A DNA stretch of 64,000 bases from Gonocerus acuteangulatus (taxonomy: Eukaryota; Arthropoda; Insecta; Hemiptera; Coreidae), in NCBI GenBank assembly GCA_946811695.1, contig OX328132.1, forward strand, positions 129,552,208-129,616,207, given 5' to 3'. Position 1 is the first letter of the stretch; the number at the start of each line of letters is the position of its first letter. Positions 55,929 to 64,000 of this stretch are shown here, in pieces. The position numbers and the translations under genes were made by a program. A model generated the notes under the pieces. That model did no database searches. It worked only from the letters and a program-made list of their open reading frames with translations, and was not told the origin of the DNA.

Positions 55929-56144
55929 TCACCATTTCCAGCAACCGCGTCCTTTGATATAAGATATTTTGGTGACTATAAGCTCTGGAAAGACATATCC
56001 TGGATTAATAAGAGCAGGATTGAGAGGACTATCCTCATCTGTGGATTTTCTGATATCCCGAGAATCCCGGGCTAATTGTCTGTAATGAGCCAGCAAAGCA
56101 ATCAAGAGCCGAAATGTAAGAAGACTTGCTTGGATTAATTGCAC
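55929..56144 (-). CDS. Unrecognised exon-like open frame
   Basis: The minus strand has a 71-codon open frame, QLIQASLLTFRLLIALLAHY then RQLARDSRDIRKSTDEDSPL and NPALINPGYVFPELIVTKIS. Composition is protein-like: a leucine-rich amphipathic or membrane-like segment, then a charged DSRDIRKSTDED stretch. An AG precedes it at about 56147 and a GGTGAAC donor-like site follows near 55932, so an internal exon is conceivable. I do not recognise the family and no neighbouring exon is evident. Confidence 0.3.
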   Translation of the reverse strand: MQLIQASLLTFRLLIALLAHYRQLARDSRDIRKSTDEDSPLNPALINPGYVFPELIVTKISYIKGRGCWKW

Positions 56145-56327
56145 ACTCTTGTTGGAACCAGATTAGTACAAACCCTTATCCATTCTCTTTCTTTACAATA
56201 CAACATCCGGCAGTATTTTCAACAAATTTATGGACTTCAAATATTTCAGTAATAAAAAAATTTACCGATTTAATGGAAATGCATCACTTCACTGTTGTTA
56301 ATTTTTTCTTTAAACCCCGGTAATTTT

Positions 56328-56472
56328 TATTTAAAACTAGCTGTTCCCCGGCGTGCCATGCTACGCCTACGTTCTGCCTATGACAGAAAGTAGGCACCGT
56401 ATCAAGAATTACCTGCGTACCGAGTTACGTCAAAATCGGTCAAACGGTGTGAATTTATATATATATCTGTCA
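56328..56472 (+). mobile_element. Family F copy
   Basis: aaaactagctgttccccggc then gtgccatgctacgcc, tgcctatgaca, aagttacgtcaaaatcgg-like sequence and tcaaacggtgtgaatttat. The start (aaactagctgtt) matches, inverted, the end of the 62.7-63.3 kb copy. Confidence 0.6.
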
Positions 56473-57170
56473 AGTAATTCGTGAAGCAGCCGACAGAGGC
56501 CAGCACCACAGCCTGAGAGTAAGATAGCTCTTATAAAAGAAAGGCCAGCACTCCTTAGTTAGACAGTGCCTGTTGAAATAAACTGCATTACATGATTATA
56601 TAATGGTGTAAAGTCATCAATGAGTTTGAGTTATTCTAATTATCAACCACATCAAAAAATAAATTGTTAGACATTATTAATAAATTTATAATCAAGTAGT
56701 AGGTAGTTACGGAAAAAATTGAATGCACCCCTCTTCCGAGCCGATTGTACCTCTTGTAGCCGATTCATTTGATACCCCACATGATGGGTTTCGGACGGAA
56801 TGATGGGTTTCCGAAGGAAGTACACCCCCCCCCCCCCCCGGAAGCGAAGTCAAACACAACATTTCAGGATTTTTCGATTTTTCCCTTAATAATGCCCTAA
56901 TGTCTATCAACCTGGAAAATTTAAAGTCTTTAGCTTCGAGCTTGGAAAATTTCGAAGGTCGAGCCTAATAATTTTGATGAGTGAGTGAGTCCTATTAATT
57001 CCGATTTTCCATCGCTTATATTTCAAAAACTATTCAATGTAGAATAATAAAACTTTGCAGTTTTAGTTATATCTATTAGAAAAATATCTGAGCAAAATTT
57101 CATAAGTTTATCTTTATCTGGTTGAAGGTTATGAGAGTGTGAAAATCTGCTCTAAGACGTCGTGTAATAT
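56473..57170. other. No gene; C-run
   Basis: Unique sequence with a C-run at 56823-56839. No coding or RNA signal. Confidence 0.5.
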
Positions 57171-57175
57171 GCTCA

Positions 57176-57430
57176 CAGTGTGCTTAGACCGGAACTTGGT
57201 CTGGCGCACTACCCACCGCCTAGACCCAGTGTGCTTAGGCCGGAACTTGGCCTGGCGCACTACCCACCGCCTAGACACAGTGTGCTTAGGCCGGACCTTG
57301 GCCTGGCGCACTACCCACCGCCTAGACCCAGTGTGCTTAGGCCGGAACTTGGCCTGGCGCACTACCCACCGCCTAGACACAGTGTGCTTAGGCCGGAACT
57401 TGGCCTGGCGCACTACCCACCGCCTAGGTG
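57176..57430 (+). repeat. 51-bp minisatellite (5 copies), in-frame
   Basis: The unit cagtgtgcttaggccggaac, ttggcctggcgcactaccca and ccgcctagac has starts at 57176 and 57227. Fifty-one is a multiple of three, so both strands read as 17-residue repeats. Copies alternate acccagt and acacagt, giving a 102-bp dimer. The array ends cleanly before a unique GC-normal segment. Confidence 0.93.
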
Positions 57431-58484
57431 GGAACCATCGGATTCCATGAAGAGGTCAAAGTCATACTCGGGTTTCCTTCCCGCTTGTGACTTTGACTCC
57501 CGAAGGAGGAATGTGCTATGATGGATAGTGTGCGACAAATCAAAAGTTAAAAGACGCTTGGTACCGTATTGGGGCGAAATAGACAGTTCCGTCGCGCTAC
57601 TCTCAGAATCCTCAGCATTCTGGCGCGTCGATGTCTTTTCAACGAAATGTTTTTTATGCGGTGTTAAGCGGAACAAAATATTAATTGCTCTTATTCCAAG
57701 TTTCCCAAGTGACACAAGCGATAAAAACGGAATCCCACTACGAGTTTTTTATTATTTAGGTGTGGCCTAAAGAAAAAGTATTGTTCGTAATAGAATATTT
57801 TCACTTGGCAGCTTCTTTGTCGGAAGGGAAACCCAATCAGAAAATTCCAACTAAAAAAAAAAAAAAATGAAACAGAAATACCTAATTCAGTGATGTATAT
57901 AGATTGAAACCAACACAAGGTCCACGAACCATCAACCACCAGTCTCGTCTTTGTTTTTGTTTTTTTCGTTATCCAAAATGATAAACGTCTGGAGACTGTC
58001 GGTAGAACATCCTTATACCTTTTATCCAATTACGTACAAATCTCTTCCGACTGCACAGCTTTTTAAACTATTCAATCTATTATCATTGATAAAGGTGTTG
58101 AAGGAGAGCTGTTATTCCGAGGATATGCTTGTCCGATGGAGTTGGGAGTGATTCCTTCTCGCCTAAGGGTAGAATCACGTGTCTGGATTCTACGCAAACA
58201 GCCTCAAGTAGGAACTCCCACGTGTACACCGAGCTTGTACATCCAATCGATCTGGAGCAAACATGTTCTCCGGGTCATCGCCAACATAACCAACATCTCT
58301 TCACACTCACCCACTGCTGAAATGGTCATATTTTCATACCCACCCACAACATTTCTAAGTTGTATGAACGTTTTTCTCCGACTCACAATTGAAGGGGTCA
58401 GTGTCGAAGGTGATTAACCACCAATTAGAACAATCTGAGATAATTGGAGTTACAGTTAAGAAGCATCTAAATCAAAAAATAGTG
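57431..58484. other. No confident gene
   Basis: Overlapping short frames on both strands (57413-57770 and 58129-58417) lack recognised motifs. A weak family A-like tract (aagtgacacaagcgataaaa acgg) lies near 57700-57730. Confidence 0.4.
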
Positions 58485-58524
58485 TTTGTGACAGAAATGA
58501 TTTCAAAATCATTTCTGTCACAAA
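58485..58524. repeat. Perfect 19-bp hairpin, 2-base loop
   Basis: Arms tttgtgacagaaatgattt (58485-58503) and its exact complement (58506-58524) enclose ca. Confidence 0.9.
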
Positions 58525-59510
58525 AACTATAATAATCTAACTAATTATAGCTCATAGAGCTTATAATTTAGTCTCAAATATATGGAGTATTGTAAAGATA
58601 TTCAACAAGACTCAAAGGTTTTAATGGGTAATACTACCTTGTATTTTTTTTGTTGTATAATATTCTTTTATGGAATTAAAGGGTTCCTTAACGAATCTGC
58701 CATCGGCCCAAGTGGTGCCAAACGCCCGATTTTGGGAATAAACCTATAGCTATATGAAGTTTTCTGATTTCGGTATCATTTGAAGTATATATTTGTGCTG
58801 AGTCGAATGAGACCACAACTAATTCGTTAGAACAATTATTTTGGACGATAAACGGGTTTTATATTAAGAAAAACCTGAAAAACAGTACGTATTCAATTTA
58901 AAAAAATCATATTTTACTCAATATGTGGAGAGATGTATAATTAAAAATGTATTTTTAAGTGCTCAGTGGAATAAATTAAGAACCAACGTAATGTTGATTA
59001 CTATTTTCGACGTATTCCCCATTCTTAAAATTTGTATAAGGAATAAAGTTAACAATTTTAAAGGAGATAGTTGGTGGATGTCGCTGTTATGTTTGATTAC
59101 TTGCTAACACAAAATGTTTAACAACTCTCAGCAGAAAATAATAATAGTTCAGTGGCTCTTCGTAAAATAATCGCATCGGTAATTGACACATTCATTTTAT
59201 TAGGCTGTGCACACATACGGTCGAGTACGGCGATGAAATACACAGTAACTACAATACATGTACTTTTAGGTAAAACTATGCGGAGACCATAGCCAAGTAC
59301 TCTTTTTCTCACTCCAAATAAACTACGGATAATTGAGTTCCATTACAGATATCTTCTCAACCTAAATGCACAAAGTTCATAATAGATTTGGCAAAAAAGA
59401 AAATTCCTTTAAAAGCTACATATACACAGACTTCCTGGGTGATACCAATTATTTCAGGAATAAAATAAGTTGTATAAAAAAATATTGTTTTACTTTTCAC
59501 TAAAAACTGT
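58525..59510. other. No gene seen
   Basis: A/T-rich unique sequence. Short frames only. Confidence 0.5.
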
Positions 59511-59511
59511 G

Positions 59512-59965
59512 AGATATTTACTCGGCGAGAAAACGGTGAAAGAGAAGTTGTTTTGTGATGAGAACTATTAATGAAATTCAAAAGTAATATTTACTCGGTG
59601 AGAAAACGGTGAAAGAGAAGTTGTTTTGTGATGAGAACTATTAATGAAATTCAAAAGCAATATTTACTCGGTGAGAAAACGGTGAAAGAGAAGTGGTTTT
59701 GTGATGAGAACTATTAATGAAATTCAAAAGCAATATTTACTCGGTGAGAAAACGGTGAAAGAGAAGTTGTTTTGTGATGAGAACTATTAATGAAATTCAA
59801 AAGCAATATTTACTCGGTGAGAAAACGGTGAAAGAGAAGTTGTTTTGTGATGAGAACTATTAATGAAATTCAAAAGCAATATTTACTCGGTGAGAAAACG
59901 GTGAAAGAGGAGTTGTTTTGTGATGAGAAATATTAATGAAATTCAAAAGCAATATTAGAGCAATA
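59512..59965 (+). repeat. 73-bp minisatellite (6 copies)
   Basis: Units of ttactcggtgagaaaacggt, gaaagagaagttgttttgtg and atgagaactattaatgaaat start at 59591 and 59664; nearly identical. Confidence 0.95.
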
Positions 59966-60012
59966 TTCTAAAACTAATTAGATACAAAAAATGTTAGTTG
60001 AAACGCGATTGA

Positions 60013-60254
60013 GCACCTTCGGTTTGAAGTGGTTTTCCCCTCTCGCGCGGCGCTCCTTCGGTTTGAAGTGGGTTTCCCCTCTCGCGCGGCGCTCCTTCGG
60101 TTTGAAGTGGTTTTCCCCTCTCGCGCGGCGCTCCTTCGGTTTGAAGTGGTTTTCCCCTCTCGCGCGGCGCTCCTTCGGTTTGAAGTGGTTTTCCCCTCTC
60201 GCACGGCGCTCCTTCGGTTTGAAGTGGTTTTCCCCTCTCGCACGGCGCTCCTTC
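60013..60254 (+). repeat. 39-bp minisatellite (6 copies), in-frame
   Basis: The unit cggtttgaagtggttttccc with ctctcgcgcggcgctcctt has starts at 60020 and 60059. The plus strand reads FGLKWFSPLARRS repeated; other frames on both strands are open too. The cgcgcgg to cgcacgg change marks the last units. Confidence 0.95.
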
Positions 60255-60263
60255 AATACATTC

Positions 60264-60745
60264 CAATATTAAAACCCCTTATTTTATCTTTATTGCAAGA
60301 AATCTTGGTAAAAAAGAAGAAGAAATTTTCATTCTGTACATTAAAATATCAGTAGTTTTTCTCGAAACTAGGTTTTCAAATCGGCCAATACGATACCTCC
60401 TTTTGAGCCGATGAGTTTTAAATTTTAGCTGGAGCGTCCTAATGATATTTCTAATCAAGTACGCTATATATAGAATTAGAACCATTTTATAGCCGATCTT
60501 TATTAGAAAATGAAGAAGTTTTCACCATTTTCGAAAAAAAAATATTTCTTAAAAATCCTACGTACTTTACTAGATTTTACCACGTTCTTTCAAAATAATT
60601 TTAGTTAGTCGCTTGCCGACTATCACCCGTGAAAAAAGGGGGTTTCCGTTAGTGAAACACAGCCCTGCCTTTTATTTTTTGGATACTTTAACATCCCATA
60701 TAAAACTTATGACATAAGGAATTACAAAATATCGTTTTTTTGAAT
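60264..60745 (+). repeat. Family E repeat, copy 1 (left flank of 18-bp array)
   Basis: Shares caatattaaaacccctt, ctcgaaactaggttttcaaa, cttaaaaatcctacgtactt, gggtttccgttagt and tttggatacttt with 61735-62290, in the same orientation. Confidence 0.85.
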
Positions 60746-60759
60746 GGGAAATATGATTT

Positions 60760-61655
60760 TCCGAGTGAAGTCCCGATGCCGAGTGAAGCCCCGATGCCGA
60801 GTGAAGCCCCGATGCCGAGTGAAGCCCCGATGCCGAGTGAAGCCCCGATGCCGAATGAAGTCCCGATGCCGAGTGAAGTCCCGATGCCGAGTGAAGTCCC
60901 GATGCCGAGTGAAGTCCCGATGCCGAGTGAAGTCCCGATGCCGAGTGAAGTCCCGATGCCGAGTGAAGCCCCGATGCCGAATGAAGTCCCGATGCCGAGT
61001 GAAGTCCCGATGCCGAGTGAAGTCCCGATGCCGAGTGAAGTCCCGATGCCGAGTGAAGCCCCGATGCCGAGTGAAGCCCCGATGCCGAGTGAAGCCCCGA
61101 TGCCGAGTGAAGCCCCGATGCCGAGTGAAGCCCCGATGCCGAGTGAAGTCCCGATGCCGAGTGAAGCCCCGATGCCGAGTGAAGTCCCGATGCCGAGTGA
61201 AGTCCCGATGCCGAGTGAAGCCCCGATGCCGAGTGAAGTCCCGATGCCGAGTGAAGCCCCGATGCCGAGTGAAGTCCCGATGCCGAGTGAAGTCCCGATG
61301 CCGAGTGAAGTCCCGATGCCGAGTGAAGTCCCGATGCCGAGTGAAGTCCCGATGCCGAGTGAAGCCCCGATGCCGAGTGAAGCCCCGATGCCGAGTGAAG
61401 CCCCGATGCCGAGTGAAGTCCCGATGCCGAGTGAAGCCCCGATGCCGAGTGAAGTCCCGATGCCGAGTGAAGTCCCGATGCCGAGTGAAGCCCCGATGCC
61501 GAGTGAAGCCCCGATGCCGAGTGAAGCCCCGATGCCGAGTGAAGTCCCGATGCCGAGTGAAGCCCCGATGCCGAGTGAAGCCCCGATGCCGAGTGAAGCC
61601 CCGATGCCGAGTGAAGCCCCGATGCCGAGTGAAGCCCCGATGCCGAGTGAACGCC
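60760..61655 (+). repeat. 18-bp minisatellite (about 49 copies)
   Basis: The unit gccgagtgaagccccgat has variants gaagTcccgat, gaagCcccgat and rare gaatgaag. Because 18 is a multiple of three, several frames stay open for about 300 codons: PSEAPM/PSEVPM and RCRVKS/RCRVKP on plus, FTRHRG/FTRHRD on minus. Every frame is equally open, so no protein is implied. The T and C variants are interspersed in short runs, with some longer segments repeated. Confidence 0.95.
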
Positions 61656-61734
61656 ATGCTGATTTGAAGATAATTTTTTGAGCGAGCTTTGATTGGTCCC
61701 TTTTTAATTATTAATTTTTTTTTCGTCCTGCAAA

Positions 61735-62160
61735 ACATTTCAATATTAAAACCCTTTTTTTATTTTTATGACAAGAAAGTATGAAAAAAAAAATTAAATA
61801 GGAAAAAATTAACATTTCAGAACTATCAACTAATAAAGTGGTTTTCTCAAAACTATGTTTTTCAAACCAGGCGATACTCTGGCGTCTTCAATTGTTGCCC
61901 AAACAAGTTCAAATTTTAACTGCAGCTTCCTAATGATATTTGCTAGTAAAGTATGTAGGATGTTTTCGATTCATTGTATTATTAAGATTTTATGACCGAT
62001 TTTCGATAGATTTTTTGATAGAAACTGAATAATTCGCATTTTCGAAAAAAATTATATTTCTTAAAAATCCTACTTACCTTACTAGATTTAACCGTTTTCT
62101 TTTGGAATAATTTTAGTTTTTCGTTCTAGATTAAACATTGCAAAAAAAGGGTTTCCGTTC

Positions 62161-62209
<49 letters not shown>

Positions 62210-62290
62210 AAGAAGAATTGAAATTATTTATTTTTTTTTTTTTGGATACTTTAAGATCCCGTATAAAACGTTAGATATAACGAATTTATT
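61735..62290 (+). repeat. Family E repeat, copy 2 (right flank of 18-bp array)
   Basis: Direct repeat of 60264-60745 with about 20-30% divergence by eye, plus an expanded poly(T) at 62163-62206 where copy 1 has agtgaaacacagccctgcct. Confidence 0.8.
62163..62206. repeat. Poly(T) expansion
   Basis: About 43 T in a row inside family E copy 2. Confidence 0.9.
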
Positions 62291-62339
62291 TATTTCTTAT
62301 TTATAAATTGAAGAAAATGAGTTTGATTTTGATGAGCTA

Positions 62340-62395
62340 AGGTCTTCAGCTTACGGAGCTGTAGATTGCAGCTTACGGAGCTGTAGATTGCAGCT
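62340..62395 (+). repeat. 22-bp duplication
   Basis: agcttacggagctgtagatt gc occurs twice in tandem. Confidence 0.85.
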
Positions 62396-62679
62396 AATTG
62401 TCCAAGATGAGGCTGGTTCAGCTTGTGGATCCCTCCAAGGATTTATCCTCTTTCTCTTTACATTATCTCCAGCTGTTTCAACAACCAAACATAAACACCC
62501 GTCTAGAATATGTTATATAGTTTCTTCTCAACATTACTCCGTCGTGTCCTTCATTGTCAGGATAATACCACCATCTACCGTCCGTTTGAAGAATATACTC
62601 CGAACATTCAAGCACAAATGTCGAACTTTCCTGAGACCACGAAAATTCCGATCGTTCCAAACGTTATATATATATATAT

Positions 62680-63298
62680 ATAAACTAAAGTTGAAAAAAA
62701 GGCCAAGTTCCAGGCCCGTCGATAACAATTGAAAGTTATGATGTCATAGTATAAGGCCAAAAAATATACCAGCTGTCTGTCTGTATGTTTGTTATTTATA
62801 CAAATCCACACCGTTTGACCGATTTTGATCAAACTTGGAACACATGTATTTCTTGATAGGGGGATTGTCATAGGCTAGGTCAAAAATGTCTACCAGTTGT
62901 ATGTCTGTATGATTCTTCCTTACACAAATCCACACCTTTTGACCGATTTTGACCAAACTCGGCATATAGGTAGGTCTTGATACGGGGAGTGGCATAGGTT
63001 AGGCCAAAAACGTGTAACATCTGTTTGTCTGCCTGGTTGTTCCTTATTCATATCCACACCGTCTGACCGATTTTGACCAAACTTGGCGCACATGTAGGCC
63101 GTGGTCCGGGGGTGTTACAGGCTAAGTAAAAGTTGTCTAGGACTCACAGTTCGGAGGTCACAGGTTCGAAACTGTGAACCCGAACAGTTAGAGATTTGTG
63201 TGATTAGTTTTTAATATTACTTACTTGGTTTGTAATTTATTGTTGCTGTTCTAGATGCAGAAAGTAGGGTAGCACGGCACTCCAAGTAACAGCTAGTT
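62680..63298 (-). mobile_element. Family F copy with internal tandem repeats
   Basis: On the minus strand it begins aaactagctgttacttggag, gtgccgtgctacc and contains three tandem blocks of about 110 bp. Each block has ccaagtttggtcaaaatcgg-type and tcaaacggtgtggattt-type segments (about 62790-63120). It ends in a TA run near 62665-62680. Confidence 0.6.
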
Positions 63299-64000
63299 TA
63301 ATGAATAATTAATTATTTTTTCTTCTTCATTCATTATTTGTATTCATATAAAATAATGTGTACATTTAATATAAAATAATAATAATTAGGCTTAAAATAA
63401 AACATTATTTTTAAAAGCAAGTAACTACTATATTGTAAAAATTAAAGATGCCTGGTTGATAATAATTATTAAATAATGACGGAAATTCATAACGGATAAT
63501 AATGAAATAAATTCAGGATATTGGAGGTTATATTGAATTAAGTAAGTCTTGTTTTTCTTACAGGACAAACTTTCACATTATTATTTCTTTTACATAAAGG
63601 AAATCTTTAAAAAATATGTTTTGTGTACAACACTGGTCAAAAAAGAAAAATTTACCTACTTTTTTTCTTCAACCCAAAAATCACAAATTACTTTTTAAAC
63701 TTATAATTATAAATTGATAAGTATAATGTTCAATAAACAAACACATAATTCAAGTTATAAAAAGTGAACATTTACTTGAAACAGTAAAAAAGAATATTCC
63801 AGTGATAGCTGCCATGAAAATTAAATGTTAATGATAGGCTTATTATAGCCATTATTTTAAAAAAAATATAATGCCTAATTATGTTTTACTATCACACGTG
63901 AACTAATTATTTAGATAAGATTTCAGGATCACTCTCTTTTCAAAATGTTCATCACTGAGCTTATGTGCTTTGGGAGTATTTATCTTGCTAGCGAATGAAA
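63299..64000. other. No gene; A/T-rich end of window
   Basis: Very A/T-rich sequence. No repeat, RNA or coding signal recognised. Confidence 0.5.

Noticed and set aside
58485..58524. Rho-independent terminator
   Set aside because: The hairpin is A/T-rich in eukaryotic DNA and has no upstream gene; such terminators are not expected here.
60722..61738. Frames of 307-338 codons (PSEAPM, RCRVKP and TRHRGF repeats)
   Set aside because: All arise from an 18-bp array; several frames on both strands are equally open, so none is favoured as coding.

Overview
This window looks like intergenic or heterochromatin-like DNA from an animal, most likely an arthropod. Supporting signs are low GC, long (TA)n tracts, tRNA-like SINE heads, decayed non-LTR retrotransposons, a Penelope-like element (PLE) with RT and GIY-YIG domains, a pogo/Tigger-type transposase fragment, and a mariner/MITE-style end near base 150. 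The organism is inference; I cannot name a species. I see no complete, clearly functional host protein-coding gene, no intact tRNA or rRNA gene, and no prokaryotic architecture.

Tandem repeats dominate. Summing the intervals I mark, about 19 kb (near 30%) is minisatellite, in more than 25 unrelated arrays. Unit lengths include 18, 25, 29, 39, 43, 46/49, 51, 55, 60, 69, 70, 73, 75, 104, 125 and 155 bp. Most long open frames in the window are by-products of these arrays. The 13.2-18.5 kb block is a higher-order structure: a 70-bp array, a unique spacer and a 46/49-bp array, all duplicated with a 2,562-bp offset.

Transposable elements fill much of the rest. At 1.9-2.3 kb there is a hammerhead-like PLE relic and a hAT-like MITE with a perfect 8-bp target duplication. 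A broken LINE lies at 3.2-5.2 kb. A large inverted-repeat element at 6.27-7.81 kb carries a five-copy 155-bp array inside it. A Ty3/gypsy remnant with a tRNA-Lys-type primer-binding site at 11.28 kb is embedded in a 29-bp minisatellite. Interlocked inverted repeats occupy 25.85-26.95 kb. From 31.7 to 45.5 kb a family with AGCGCGGTTCC-containing ends recurs, with a Tigger copy nested in it. A PLE with identical 164-bp terminal repeats spans 48.1-50.9 kb. A 5'-truncated LINE with a 13-bp target duplication lies at 53.9-54.8 kb.

From 55 to 64 kb there are more short arrays. The main one is an 18-bp array of about 49 units, flanked by directly repeated copies of a longer repeat. A third copy of that repeat at 20.2 kb contains a single ancestral-looking unit. 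The window is best read as a record of nested transposition, foldback structures and local amplification rather than a set of cooperating genes.
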